In this document: piece after piece, positions 22,705-34,699 of the stretch | How positions within the stretch are numbered: the stretch's first letter is position 1 | Layout of the letters: each line of letters opens with the position of its first letter | Assembly: GCA_963575745.1 (NCBI GenBank) | Contig: CAUYUJ010015693.1 | Span: forward strand, 677,932 to 741,931 | DNA: 64,000 bases | Origin: Prorocentrum cordatum | Taxonomy: Eukaryota > Sar > Dinophyceae > Prorocentrales > Prorocentraceae | Direction: 5' to 3' | The notes under the pieces: generated by a model | Seen by the model: the letters and a program-made list of their open reading frames with translations, nothing else | Database searches by the model: none | What the model was told of the DNA's origin: nothing | Position numbers and translations under genes: made by a program

Positions 22705-23689
22705 GTGTAGCATACCTATACGACCACCCTTCGGGTGATAAGGAGGTTCGGGGGGGGGAGGAACCAACGTCTCATTCGATCGGTCTCATTATCGATGCCA
22801 CTATCGATCTCACGATCGGTCTCGCTCGATCGATCTCATTATATTGATCTCACAATAGATCTCACTCGATCTATTTCATTCGATCGATCTCACAATCGAT
22901 CTCACTATCGATCTCATTATCGATCTCACAATCGATCTCACATTCGGTCTCACTATCGATCTCACTCACTATCGATATCATAATCGATCCCACAATCAAC
23001 GCCATCACCATCATCAACAGCATCGTCATCAACGTCATCAACATCACCATCATCATCATCATCGGGACACCATCATCATCATCACCTCATCACCATCATC
23101 ATCAACATCATCATCGTCATCATTGGGACACCATCATCGTCACCATTATCATCATCAACATCATCATCATCGGGACACCACCATCATCATCGGAACACCA
23201 TCATCATCATCATCTTCTCATCATCATCATTGACAAAATCATCAACATCATCATCATCATCGGGACACCATCATCATCACCAGCAGCATCATCATCATCG
23301 GGACACCATCATCATCGTCACCATCATCTGCATCACCATCAGCATCATCATCATCGGGACACCATCATGATCATCAACATCAGCATCAACATCACCATCA
23401 TCGTGCCACCATCATCAAAACCGTCATCACTTGTGCATCATCCTCATCATCAACATCATCATCATTGGGACACCATCATCGTCATCATCATCACTATCAT
23501 CATCGGGACACCATCATCATCATCATCATCTTCAACAGCATCATCATCAACCTCATCATCATCGGGATACCATGATCACCATCTACATCATCATGTCATC
23601 TTCGTCTCATTATCATCTCATCATCATCAACATCATCAGGGTCATCAGGATCAGCACCATCATCTGGACACCATCATCATCATCAGCAA

Positions 23690-23720
<31 letters not shown>

Positions 23721-23828
23721 GGGACGTCATCGTCACCACTATCACTATCATCAACACCATCATCATCAACATCGTCAACATCATCATCATCATCATCGGG
23801 ACACCATCATCACCATCATCATCACCAA

Positions 23829-23895
<67 letters not shown>

Positions 23896-24270
23896 GGGAC
23901 ACCGACGGGACACCGGCGGGACACCGCGCGCCACTGGCCCCCGGTGAGGAATCATTTGGTCCGGCCGCGCCTCCGCCGGAGGCGGGACACCGGCGGGACA
24001 CCGCGCGCCAGCGGCCCCCGGGAATCATTTGGTCCGGCCGCGCCTCAGCCGGAGGAGATTTTCTTCTCGCCCGCCCACGCAGCTTCGCCTCGCCCGCACC
24101 CACGGCATGCACGAACACGAAACCGAAACCGATGTCCCGGTCGGGGGGCTCTCCGTTCCACTTCGATCTCACCCCCTCACCTCCGATCATAGAACAACAC
24201 AGCATAACAACGCATGCTATGACAGGTCGGAGCGTCCATACCGTAACATGTCAGAACGTAACATATCATA
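22705..24270 (+). repeat. 1.6 kb complex block, tandem copy 2
   Basis: Repeats copy 1 in the same order: ACCTATACGACCACCCTTCG (22709), TCGATCTCAC 12-mers (22770-23000), ATC/CATCATCGGGACACC (23000-23895), the GAATCATTTGGTCCGGCCGC units (two here), then GAACACGAAACCGAAACCGA (24113). ATC frames of up to 361 codons are repeat translations. Confidence 0.9.
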
Positions 24271-24610
24271 CCATGGCATAGCAGGAGATAAGTTGCATCC
24301 CACGACAGAACACATCACAACATAATGCAGCCCCTCAGCACGGATTACATGACATATAGCATCGCAGCGCAGATGCCAAACCATAACACGACAGAGCGCG
24401 ACATAACAGGTTATCTCATAGCAGAACACCCCGTAGCATAACACCATACGCGATGGCATCATTGATCATACAGAACAGGGCATCACCCCCATACTTCATA
24501 CTACAACATACAAGGGCATACCATAACATACCATGCCATAAGATATCATGATATACTATACCGTGGCAGAACCGATCGCATCGTAGCGCTGAATCAAAAT
24601 ACGTATCATT
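24190..24610. repeat. Degenerate CATAACA-rich stretch
   Basis: Irregular 9-12 base steps with CATAACA, CATACCAT and ACATGTCA elements, AT-richer than its surroundings. A shorter similar stretch follows copy 1 near 22560-22720. Confidence 0.55.
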
Positions 24611-26600
24611 GTATAACATGTCAAACGCGACGTGCGCACCCTTGGTAACAAACGCCGAAGGTTTCGGTGGGGATCGCTCGAAGGAAAATAATTGTTTGAC
24701 CTCTCGGGGTTTAGCTTGACGAGTCTGGGACAGACGGGACAGATGCCAGCCAGGTGTCCCCAGGCGAATATGGTTACGCATGTTTCTCTCTCTTCTTCCT
24801 TCCTTCCTTCCTTCCTTCCTCTGGTCTCCCCCCCTTCCCTCCTTGAGCGGTGAGCAGTCAATGTTGTCCATGCTCAACCACTAGCGCCAGCCCAACGGCC
24901 CAGCTAACGAAGACTGGGCAAGCGCACGTCCACCCATCGATTGCCAGGCTTTCCGCCAGCACCAAGCATAGGCAGGGCCCTCCATGGGCCAAGGTGGCAA
25001 GAAGCTCTCTTCACAATGCTTCTCTTGCCACCGAAATCTTTTCATTCATACGCACTAGCTGACACCGCACCTCCCTCGAACTCATCATGTAGCCTCCCCA
25101 CCAAGGCGCTGCCGTTGCGTGCCGATGTATTGTGACAGCATCTGCTCACCGCCAGGCGGCCAGGTTCGGAAGAACAGAGTATCCCCCACAGCAGCTACAC
25201 CCTTCCGATCTGTCCCTGCACACTATGTGTTGTTCCTCCATGCTTCTTTGTTGAGGTGCCGCGAACGCTAAGCGTCACGGCTCCCTGCGAGCACTCCGCC
25301 TTCTGCTCCCGTCTAACGGCACGCCCCACAGCATCCAAATCGCTCCACAGTTGTGAACCACAACCCCGTGATTGTGTATCGGCTGCCGAGTGCTGGCAAC
25401 CGCCGGCGGCGGCGCGACGGCGCCGAAGCCACTGCCCCATACCACTAGTCTGTTCCGCCAGCCCGCGCGGGCTGTTCATAGCCAAGCTACGCGCAGTGCG
25501 CCACCTCAAGGCTGCAAAGCCAGCTCTCTCCGATTTACCTTGCCGCCGGGGTTCCAGATTCATCTTCCTCACCGCGGCCTTCCTTGTCTTTTCTCTGCTC
25601 TTCACTACGTACTTCGCGTCCTTCCCTGCCCCCCCCCCTCCACACACACACACACACACACATGCACATACACTGTTTGGCGGTCACGACCTTGCGTGCG
25701 GCGACGAGGCGAAGTAAGTCGAAAGCGGTGGGGACGGGAGCGCGCTGTCGGGCCCTCAAGCGGGGTCGCTCTAGAGCCACTCCATGCCAGATTACACACG
25801 TACACTCAAACAACAATACGCATGTTGGTGGGGCGATGAATTGAGATATGACGGCGGAGCACACAATCCCAGTGAGGACGACACGCAAGATAATGCACGA
25901 GGCGGAGGAGCAGGAGCAGGAGCTGCAGGAGGAAGGAAGAACAGGATCAGGAGCAGGAGCAGTGGAGAAGCACGGGGAAAAGCAGCAGGATAGGCAATTA
26001 CAGGGGGATTTGGAGCGGCGGCCGATGATCCGTCCGACGGGACGGCTCCATAGTTCGCGGAGCGCGCGGAGAGGCAGGAACTGCGTCAGACACTGAAACG
26101 GTACACAGTGAAACGTCACGCAGTATGACAGGAGCGCGGCACATTCAATTCGGGGCCCCGGGGGGTACTGCGGACAAAATTTAGTATCACCCACAGAGCT
26201 AGAGCAGGGGCCAAAGGCGAGGGGCAGGGGAAAGGGAACGGGTACCGAATGCGAGAAAACAAATCGTTCAAGGGAAAGTCGTTCATCACAGTGAAACAAC
26301 GGCCGCGCAGAGCGGCAGAGACGCCGACGACGACAACGACAACCACAACGACGACGGAAGGGGGAGAGGAAGGGGCAGAGGATAAGCAAGAGGAGGGGCA
26401 AAGAGGCGCGTCGGCGCGTCTGCCTAGCATGGCTAATAGCAGGTGGGCCGCGAATCGCGGGTCGCTACTGACGGGGCGCCCAGAACGTTTATGTGCCTGC
26501 GTTCGGCGCCATCGCTTCCTATCCTAAAGTATGTTTGGCAATTCGCTGTTCCCAACCATCCTGTGGTGTTGGGCTCTCGTTTTGAAGAGACAGCGCCCCG
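24611..26600. other. Mostly unique 2 kb; no supported gene
   Basis: Holds a CTTC run (24796-24822), a CA run (25640-25662) and an AC/ACG-rich stretch (26320-26350). Competing frames of 150-288 codons (25195-25839 plus and minus, 25535-26401 minus) show no recognisable domain. The plus frame from 25256 has a hydrophobic stretch, RFIFLTAAFLVFSLLFTTYF, which could be a membrane segment, but no further support was found. Confidence 0.3.
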
Positions 26601-27560
26601 CGTTCCTCACATGCTTCGCGGCACCATAGGGAGCACCACCGAAGGCCCCAGTGGCGTGGTTCGTATGCCGCCCCCCCTCCACGTTGGCACACGCCTCGCA
26701 CGCTTCGTGGCCCCATAGGGAGCTCCACCGAAGGCCCTGGTGGCGTGGTTCGCATGCCGCCCCCCCCCTCACTTTTGGCACACCCCTCACACTCTTCGCG
26801 GCCTCATGGGGAGCTCCACCGAAGGCCCCAGCGGCATGGTTCGCATGCCGCCTCCCCTCCACTTTAGAACACCCTTCGCACGCTGCGTGGTTCCATAGGG
26901 AGCTCCACCGAAGTCCCCAGTGGCATGGTTCGCATGCTGCGCCCCCTTCTAATTTGGCACACGCCTCACACTCTTCGTGGCACCATCGGCAGCTCAACCA
27001 AAGGCCACAGTGGCATGGTTCGCATGCCGCACCCCCCCCCCATTTTGACACACCTCTGACACGTTTCGTGGCCGCATACGGAATTCAATCGAAGGCCACA
27101 GTGGCATGGTTCGCATGCCGCACCCCGTCTACTCTGACACACCCCTCACACGTTTCGCTGCCCCACAGGGAGGCCCCAGTGGCGTGGTTCGCGTGCTGCC
27201 CCCCCCCCCTCCATTGTGGCACACCCCTCACACGTTTCGTAAACCCCAGAAAGGGGGCCCCACCGAAGGCCCCAGCTGCAGGTGTAGCATGCCGCCCCCT
27301 TCCCCCCTCCCCCTCCATTTTGCACACCCCTCACACGCTCCATGGCCCTACAGGGAGCTCCACCGCGTGCCCCAGCGGCATGGCTCGCATGCCGCCACCC
27401 TCTAGTTTGGTACACCCCACATGCGCTTCATGACACCATAAGGAGCTCCACCGAAGGCCCCAGCGGCACTGGCCGCATGGCGGCCCCGCCCGATTACGGC
27501 GCACGTTTCGCGCGCTTCGTACCCATAGGAAGCTCTGCCGAAGGCAGCTCTCATAGCGGT
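26600..27560 (-). repeat. About 92-bp satellite with conserved leader, array A (reverse)
   Basis: Read on the minus strand, about ten units contain GGTGGAGCTCCCTATGGGGC, CACGAAGCGTGTGAGGGGTG and GGCATGCGAACCA. The array starts at the right end with a leader containing GGCGAGTGACCCCTTCCATA then CGCAGTTCTGAATACC (27545-27590). The His/Pro/Ala-rich plus frame (260 codons) and Cys/Gly-rich minus frame (175 codons) are repeat translations. Confidence 0.85.
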
Positions 27561-27889
27561 GGTATTCAGAACTGCGTATGGAAGGGGTCACTCGCCAATA
27601 TAAGTTCCATGTGCCACCATTGCCATGTGAACCCGTATTTTCTCGAAGACTGTGTGTCCACCCATCCCTTCCCGCCCAGCATTGGGACTTGTTTTTCACA
27701 GAGTTTCGTGGACCGCTTGACATCTGCAATCCACGGTTCATGCTTCCGTCGCGGCACTTGGAAGATGTGCCGCGTCTATTGGGACGTTTCAAGCAACCCC
27801 ACCCGCTCATCCCAAAACGATGCCCAGGCGAGTTACCCTGATCAGGAGCATGCAATAGAACGCAGAGCCGAGGACGCCGTCATGCCCCA

Positions 27890-27970
27890 AGAGGGGGGGA
27901 TGGAGGAGGGAGGAGCGATAAGGCCGAGGAATAGGCCGAGGAATAGGATGAGGAGGAGGAGGAGGAGGGC
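27890..27970. repeat. GAGGAG-rich tract
   Basis: Short purine-rich microsatellite directly left of the next minisatellite copy. Confidence 0.75.
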
Positions 27971-27979
27971 GAGCAGAAG

Positions 27980-29035
27980 GGCCAGAGGCCTCTTGGAGGC
28001 CTCTTGGGGCGGCTCGGGGGTCTCTTGGCTGCCCTGGGGGGCCTCATCGGGCGCCTTGTGTGCATCTGGGGGGGCCTCTCGGGGCCTCTTGGGGGTCGCT
28101 TGGGGGCCTCTTGGGGGCGTCTTGGGAGCCTCTCGGAGCCGCGTGGGCGCCACTTGGGGCCCTCTTGGGAGTCTTGGAGGCCTTATTGGGAACATCTTCG
28201 AGGATATCGACCAAAGAGGGGAGGGTCATTAATTAGCTTCGCCCCGCTGGAGCTCCCAGAGTCGCCCTTTGGGGCCATCTCTGCGCGCTCCCGGGCGCTG
28301 TTGGGACTGTCTTGGGGCCATCTTGGGCTTCTCTTGGGGCCCGCTTGGAGCCATACTGAGCCCTCGGGGGCCCATCGGGAGCGAACGGGCGAGAAGGCCA
28401 CTGTCATTGATTGTCGTTCGATGTTGGACGGATTTTGAGCCACTTGGAGCCACCCACCATGGGGCTTCTCGGAGGCATCTTGGAGGCTACCTTGAGCCAG
28501 CTTGGGCCATGTTGCGTCATCTTGGAGGCGATCTTAAAGCATCCGGGGCCCTCTCGGAGCCCTCTTGGGGCAGAGGCCTCCCACATATGCTCCCGAAAAG
28601 CCAAGATCCGTCAAAAACCGAGCGTGTGTTTTCACTGCTTGTGTTGATGACAGAGGGCGGGGGGGAGCCACCAAAGTCGCCTCTCGGGGCCCTCCTGGGG
28701 CGCTCTTAGGGCCGTCGTGGGCCCGGTGGGCCCCTCTTGGGGCCCATCTTGGGCCCTTTTGGGGGCCATCTCGATGCTTCCCTCGGAAGCGACGGGTCCA
28801 GAAATGTCATTGACTTTCTTTGGGCGTTTGAAGGGCTTGGGCCTCTTGGGAGCGGCCTGGGGAGGCCCCTAGCCCACCTGGACCCGTCCTGGAGGAAGGG
28901 GAATCTTGGGACCTCTTGGAACATCTCGGAAGCCGTCTTGAGCAAGCTTGCGCTATCTTGAACCATCCTGGAGGCCATCTTGGACTCTCCTGGGCGTTCC
29001 TGGGCCGTCTTGGACGCTCGAGCGACCCGCGGGGC
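27980..29035. repeat. GGGGCCTCTTG-type minisatellite, copies 7 and 8
   Basis: Two blocks, 27980-28400 and 28440-29035. Cores with GGGAGCGAACGGGCGAGAAG (28376) and TCGGAAGCGACGGGTCCAGA (28783) are followed by CATTGATTGTC and CATTGACTTTC. These match each other and mark a shared internal segment. Confidence 0.8.
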
Positions 29036-29039
29036 CCCC

Positions 29040-29150
29040 CGACCAGGTCCAGGGGGAGGGGTGAGCCCCTCTCCGAAGGGGCAGAGGGAGGTTGGAGGAG
29101 GAAACCCGCTAAACCACGCACGCCCTAGAGGGCTGGTGGAATGTCCTCCG
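29040..29150 (+). repeat. Dispersed CTGGTGG box element, copy 1
   Basis: GGGGTGAGCCCCTCTCC, GGAGGTTGGAGGAGGAAAC, then CTAAACCACGCACGCCCTAG and AGGGCTGGTGG. The last part can pair CCAC..GCCC with GGGC..GTGG. Similar order at 36150-36470 and 62880-62985. Confidence 0.6.
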
Positions 29151-29890
29151 CGCGCTGCCGCCCAGTGATGGCTTCGTGCCTTCCCGCAGTGGCCATGCGG
29201 ATACGGCGCCGTGGGCGTGACCACTGGCTCAAAGCAGGGACCTCCATGACTCCATGCGAACTGCCTGTTGCGATTCAAACGATTGAAGTGCTTAGACTTG
29301 CCCACGCCGATGACCGCGGGAGGGACAGCGCGGCACCGTGGTCTTTCCCCAGTTTGAAGCCCTTCCAACTATTTCTCCGCAGGGCTGGACCTAAACGGTG
29401 TTTTTGGTGATTTCGTTGGCCGTTTTCGTTTCGATTGCGTTTTGCGGTAAAGGAGGATTCGAGGCAAAAGCGATGGAAAACTAAAACAAAACGGAAACGA
29501 ACAACACTGTCTAGGTGCAGCCCTGTTTCTCCGGGCACGTTGGCTCAAGGATGTCGATGGCATCGCTCCCGACGCACGCCGTGGCGGCCTTCTCGGCTAC
29601 CCTGCTCGCTGGGAGGTCTGTCTCGCCTGGATGCTTCATGAATCCTTGTCTGGACGTCTCCTGCTCTTGGCATCGCTCGGACGTGTGCATTTTTCCTTCG
29701 GCGAGGACCATCGAGGAGCATCCTTGATCATTTGGCGAAAGAACCACGCACGAAACCGAAAAAAACACAGGGAATGGACGTCCGAGCGATGGCGAGTAAT
29801 GAATTCGTGTCTGGACGTCTCCTGCTGCAAATGACAGAGCACCGAGTGGCCTTCGGCCCATCCCGCCATCGTGCCTGGGTTGAAGGTAAG
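29151..29890. other. Unique sequence with a small foldback
   Basis: GTCTGGACGTCTCCTGCT occurs twice in direct orientation (29648 and 29810). Between them GCATCGCTCGGACGT (29671) is followed by its inverse ACGTCCGAGCGATGG (29778). No gene is supported; frames on both strands are short and arginine-rich. Confidence 0.4.
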
Positions 29891-29894
29891 CGGC

Positions 29895-30240
29895 TTCCTG
29901 GATGCCTGTGAGGATCTCTTGGGAGGCATCTCGGAGGCCTCCTGGAGGCCATGTTGGGAGTGTCTTGGGGCACGATGGGGACCCCTTGGGGCCTGATTTG
30001 GGCCTCTGGGGCGCACTTGGCGGACTTGTGGGGGGATCTTGGGGCCATCCTGGGGCGGAGGGCTCGAAATGTCAGCTCGTGCTCCCCACCCTGGGCCGCT
30101 CTGGGGGCCGTCTTCGGGGCCTCCGAGGCGGCCCAGGGTGCGCCCAAGAGGGCTCCGGGACGCTCCCCGGGGCCATCCGAGGCCGTGCTGGACCCGTCCC
30201 GAACAGCGCGCCCTCGGCCTCTCGAGGCGCCGCGCGGGGA
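29895..30240. repeat. GGGGCCTCTTG-type minisatellite, copy 9
   Basis: Degenerate units with a short GAGGGCTCGAAATGTCAGCT segment (30058), similar to GAGGGCTCGAAATGTTGTTT in copy 1 and GAAGGCTCGAATTGCCCG in copy 10. It is preceded by CTTCGGCCCATCCCGCCATC, the box that also flanks the GGT tract. Confidence 0.8.
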
Positions 30241-30925
30241 CCCCCCCCCGGGAGCGCGCAAGGGCGCCCGGAACTCCTGGGCCGCGGGCCCCTTTACTCA
30301 GGCAGTGCCAAGGGGGGTCACCACTGGGGGGGTCGCCAGCTTCTCCTGGAAATCGAGGTTCCAGGATGGAGAGTCGAGGGGTCGAGGATGTTCTTGGACG
30401 TTTCTTTGCGTTTTCGGGGCTCTGGGGGGCCCAGTTCCTCGAGGAAGTCTCGAGGAAGTGGCGTTTCCTCGAGGAAGTGACGACCCCCCTAGTGGTGACC
30501 CCCCTTTGCACTGCCCCACTTACAGAGGTTTGTCCACAGACTTCACGACCAAAGACTCAAGGGTGCCTGGGCACACTCCACGTCGTGCCTCGAGGCGCGG
30601 TCGCGGATATTTGTCACGTCGCTCCGGCTCCGCGCGAGGAGCGAGGCGTCGTCAGGCGGTCAGTGGATTGTCCAACTCGTCAGTTACAGACCCCCAGGAA
30701 TGTCCCGAACGCTTCTAGTTGAGAGCGCCCCATTTACGCTTGAGCGCTTGGAAGCACTTCGCCAATGCTGCAATGACAAGGAACATGCGGATGAGGGGGA
30801 TTCGGAGGGGCCGAGGAGAATGGGGGCAGGGGCGGGGAGAGTGAGGGAGGATGAGCAACAGGAGAGGCAAGAGGAGAAAGATTTTTGAGAGAAGGAGTGG
30901 GGGAGAAGAAGGAAGGACCAGGAGG
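30241..30925. other. GC-rich sequence; no supported gene
   Basis: Contains near-repeats of GGGGTCACCACTGGGGGGGT and CGACCCCCCTAGTGGTGACC (30315 and 30480), an inverted pair about 150 bases apart. Frames here are arginine/glycine-rich and compete in three registers. Confidence 0.35.
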
Positions 30926-30929
30926 AGGA

Positions 30930-31555
30930 CCCCAAGGCTCTTCATGGAGGTTAAGGGCAAGCTGCCACACAAGTTTATCAAGACAGGCTGCCACTTCGCT
31001 GGGGCCACCTCTCCTCGTCCATCTCATGGTCATCGTCGGTAACATCGTCTGCCAAGATATTATCCGTCTTCTCCTCGCCTTGCCAGCCTGTTTCGCATGT
31101 TGCCATCTCGATGAAGCTGTTCTGGGCTCGAGGGCCTTCCTCGAAGACGCCGCCTAGGATGTCCAAGGCACTTTCTTGGATCTCTGTATAGCTGCCAGGC
31201 CTCACTGTGCCGCCACCTCTTCCCAAAAACATGTGTCGATCGCGCGCCAGAACCTTCCAGAGTAACCCCCGACCCGTTTCTTCGCCCCCTCGTCGCCCAT
31301 CCTCCGCCTCCAGGGACTGTCTGGAAGAGCCACTTCGACGAGAACTTGGACTTCAAGTTCTTGGACCGCGACGCCTGCTGCCCGAAATGCCTCTTCATTA
31401 TCCTTCCTCCTTCTCCCTTTCCTCCCGCTCCTCCTCCTCATCCTCCTGCGAGTGTAAGCGTCGAAGGGCAATGGTGTCCCACTCGATGGTCCTCTTGAGT
31501 CGACGTCGCCCTCCCTCCGCGATACTGATTGGGCTGCCTTTAGCATCGCCGCCAA
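30930..31555 (-). pseudogene. Fragmented coding region of unknown function, minus strand
   Basis: Three protein-like pieces follow each other on the minus strand. From 31555 a frame contains KAAQSVSRREGDVDSRGPS and ends in WRAIDTCFWEEVAAQ. From about 31205 a second frame contains YTEIQESALDILGGVFEEG and ADDVTDDDHEMDEERW. From about 31000 a third frame contains EVAACLDKLVWQLALNLHEE. The second and third meet at a CCCC run near 31005, where removing one base would restore the frame. The mixed, acidic composition argues for real coding sequence. I do not recognise the family. It could be a decaying gene, or an intact gene with one assembly error and one unplaced intron. Confidence 0.4.
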
Positions 31556-33165
31556 GTTAATATATTTGGGAGTCTGGCTCGGTCCCGCGGCGACCTCTCT
31601 GGATCAATGGAGTGGACCCGCCCAGAAGCTCCCGTCTAGAACTGTTCAAAATGGGCTCAGGAGCCCATTTTGAAAGATGATTTGAGTCTTTGTTATGTGC
31701 AGCGTACCTTGCCCGTGCTCTCTTCTAAAGCTCATCTGTTCTTTTTGCCTTGGGCCATGGTAGTGCGTGAGAGGATGCTATTTGCTCGTCTCATGTGCGC
31801 CCCGTGCACGAGAGTCTCGCGCCCGGAGTGCTCCGAACTCCAGGTTTGAGGGCTACCTCTTTTGCCGAGTATCCTGTGGGCGCGTTGATGCGGTGCTCGT
31901 TGGCAAGACTCTCGACATGGCAGGCTCAGATCGCCCGCCTGCGGACGTCCGTGGTCTCTCATAGACCCGCAACTTGGTGGCAGTCTCCGCGGCACGCTCC
32001 CGAGTTTTGGCAGTCCGAGGCAATCGCTAGCACCCTTGAGTGGGCATCCCGGGGTTTTCCTCCTCATCCTCCCTCCTTCGATTTCTCCGCCAGTCCTCAT
32101 TCTCGCCTTCTCCAGCGCGCTCTGACCCAGGGCGGAGCGGCTGCCTTGCATGTGTGTTCGGGATCCCGCGATCCGAGAGGCGAGAGAGAGACCGCAGTGG
32201 GAGGGGGAGTTTAAGCTTTGCTTCCAGGCTGCCCTGTACCCGCTCGCATCCTCGTTCGTGTCCGTCGTCACTTCGCCCCCTCCTTCGATTGGGAAGGGAC
32301 AGAGGATGCTTCGATGGAGCTGCTGCGGTTGGCCCCCCCCCCGCGTGGGCCCAGATTGCTCTCAGATCGTGGCTTGGGGCATGGGTCACAAGCCGCAGGA
32401 TGGCCCGACTTGATGTCCAATGCATCTTCGGGTGCGGTGCTCCGGAGAACGTCAATCAGTATAGATATATATATATATATATATATACAGGTGTATATAG
32501 ATGTGTAGTTGCCGCAGGTTACAGTATGTCGCCTCCATGGTTCTGCGCTCGTTTCTCCCAGGGGACCCTCTCTTCCCCCGTGGGTTTCGAAGCGGTTCAC
32601 TGGCCTTTGTAGTTGCGTGCTACCACACGCACACACATCGTTTAGCGTCCCATCAGAGTTCTCCTCCGTTGTCCCTTTCCCAAGCTGTCGAATTGATAGA
32701 CGCCGTGAGGTTGGCCACACGTCTCCCAACGCGGAGGCGTCAGAGGCATCTGTTGTGCTGAGCATCCCTCGGCTCCGTCGTGGAGCAGGCGCAGCTGGGA
32801 AGGGAGGAAGCGTAATGTGGCTGGGATCTGTATTTTTTTTTTCACGCTCCGCCTCCTCCTCCTCCTGCTCCTCCTCCTCCTGCTGCTCCTCCTCCCACTT
32901 ATCAATCCTCCTCATCGTTAGTTTTCCCCCATCCGCCAGTCTCATCACCAGAACCCCTAATCGCTGTTCTATCTCGGCCTAGCTGCAACAAGTGCCAGTC
33001 TGGGTGAGGCCCTGGACTGCGAAGCTTGACAGCGATGCGAACTCGTATGCTGTATGTGTACCATTGTGATTGACTGCATGGAAGTCAGCCCGCGGTGCCT
33101 ACTGCGGAGGTGCTTAGCAAGTTTCGGCCAGACAAGGCACGAATTTTAAAAACATTGAGATATCA
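31556..33165. other. 1.6 kb unique sequence; no supported gene
   Basis: Frames up to 226 codons on the minus strand (32268-32948) and 190 on the plus strand (32040-32612) compete. A TA run (32463-32490) and a CTC tract (32855-32900) interrupt them. The minus frame starting MMRLADGGKLTMRRIDKWEE is Glu-rich over the CTC tract and gives no family. Confidence 0.3.
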
Positions 33166-33169
33166 TGGC

Positions 33170-33670
33170 AAAGGGCCCAACCATCTGCAGTTGTGAGTAC
33201 CACAGTGGTGCGTACCCTCTTCGGTGAAGCTCCCTATGGGGCCACGAAACGTGTAAGAGGTGTGCCGAAATTGGTGGCGGGGACGCATATGGCCACAGCC
33301 ACTGGGGCCTTCGGTGGAGCTCCCTATGTGGCCACGAAGCGTGTGAGGGATGCGCATGTGGTCCCAGCCAATGGGGCCTTCAGTGGAGCTCCCAATGGGG
33401 CCTCAAAGCGTGTGAGGGGTGTGCGTGTGGTCACAGCCGCTGGGGCCTTCGGTGGAGCTCCCAATGGGGCCACGAAGCGCGTGACGGGTGTGCCAGAATG
33501 GGTGGCGGGGACGCATGTGGTCACAGCCATTGGGGCCGTCGGTGGAGCCCCCCGTGGGGCCACGGAACGTGTGAGGCGTATGCCGGAAGGGGTGGCGGGG
33601 ACGCATGTGGTCTCAGCCACTGGGGCCTTCGGTGGAGCTCCCTATGGGGCCACGGAACGCTGCGCAAGTA
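33170..33670 (+). repeat. Satellite with conserved leader, array B
   Basis: The leader GGCAAAGGGCCCAACCATCT then GCAGTTGTGAGTACC (33170-33205) is followed by about six units of GGCCTTCGGTGGAGCTCCC, TATGGGGCCACGAAGCGTGT and GCGGGGACGCATGTGGTCAC. The 269-codon plus frame is repeat translation. Confidence 0.85.
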
Positions 33671-33789
33671 GTGGACATGCGGAGGGCAGAGGCAGGGAGG
33701 GAGGAGGGGCGAAGACGAGGAGGAAGAGAAGGAACGCGGGGCGCTGCCCCTACCCAACACCACAGAGCGGTTGGGAAAAACGCCAAGGA

Positions 33790-34230
33790 GCATCACTGGT
33801 GTTTGCCTCTCGGGTGCCTCAAGTGGGCTTTTTGGCGGCCTTCGTGGGCCTGCTGAGCCCTCCTGGGGCGGAAGGCTCGAATTGCCCGATCCCGCTCACC
33901 CTCCAGGGCCATTATCGCGGCCCTCTCGGACACTATGGTGCGCCTCTTGGGCCGCCTTGGAGCTCTTTTTGGGCTGTTTCGGGGCCTTACTGGGGCCTCT
34001 GAGGCCGTCTCGGGGCAATCCGCGTGGCCTGTGGGGTCTTGGGACGTCGGCAGTTCGAAAAGGCGAGAACCCGAAACGCACTGAAAGTCTCAAGGCGACA
34101 ACTGGTGCGTGCCTCTCGAGGCCCTCTTGGGGAGGCTCGTGGGGCTCTCTCGTGGGACGCCTCCACGGCCTCGTGGGCCGTCTTGAAGCCATCTAAGGCT
34201 GACGTGAGGCCAGCCTGCCTGGCCCGTCTT
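33790..34230. repeat. GGGGCCTCTTG-type minisatellite, copy 10
   Basis: Usual degenerate units, with the core GGCAGTTCGAAAAGGCGAGA, ACCCGAAACGCACTGAAAG at about 34048-34085. Confidence 0.8.
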
Positions 34231-34239
34231 GGAGCGATA

Positions 34240-34285
34240 CAGTCGGGGCCCTGAAGAAGGAACCCCTTTGTGCGCCCCTGGACGC
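34240..34285 (+). mobile_element. MITE 5' end fragment
   Basis: CAGTCGGGGCCCTGAAGAAG GAACCC matches the left end of the Tc1/mariner-like MITE copies and is preceded by TA. No matching right end was found, as a CTC tract follows. Confidence 0.55.
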
Positions 34286-34287
34286 CA

Positions 34288-34449
34288 GGCCTCCTCCTCC
34301 TCCTCCGCCCCCTCCTCCTCCTCCTCCTCCTCCTCCTCCTCCTCCTCCTCCTCCTCCTCCTCCTCCTCCTCCTCCTCCTCCTCCTCCTCCTCCTCCTATC
34401 CTCCTCCTACTCCTCCTCCTCCTCCTCCTCCTCCTCCTCCTCCTCCTCC

Positions 34450-34481
<32 letters not shown>

Positions 34482-34488
34482 CCCCTAG
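34288..34488. repeat. CTC trinucleotide tract
   Basis: About 65 nearly pure CTC units. Poly-Ser, poly-Leu and poly-Gly frames come from it. Confidence 0.97.
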
Positions 34489-34699
34489 AGGGGGTGGGCT
34501 TTCGGCAAACACATGAACCCGACCAGACAGGCGTTGGCATTCTTCCACCCGTCAACGTGCACGCGGCACGGTGGTGGGCTTGCGGGAGGTTCTGCCATCG
34601 TGCCGGCGTAGAAACACATTTTTGCGGCGACGTCTCGAGCACGCGACACAGCTTCTCCTTTTTGCTTCAGAGTGCTCCCATGTGGCCTACATAAGCCGT

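Noticed and set aside
26524-27051. 175-codon Cys/Gly/His-rich minus frame that looks like a zinc-binding repeat protein
   Set aside because: The cysteines recur with the about 92-bp satellite period and the frame breaks with unit length changes.
26600-33670. CRISPR-like array from regular about 90-base spacing
   Set aside because: The units are similar along their whole length, so there are no unique spacers, and the source is eukaryotic.
34229-34516. Poly-Ser, poly-Leu or poly-Gly proteins
   Set aside because: Translations of a pure CTC tract.
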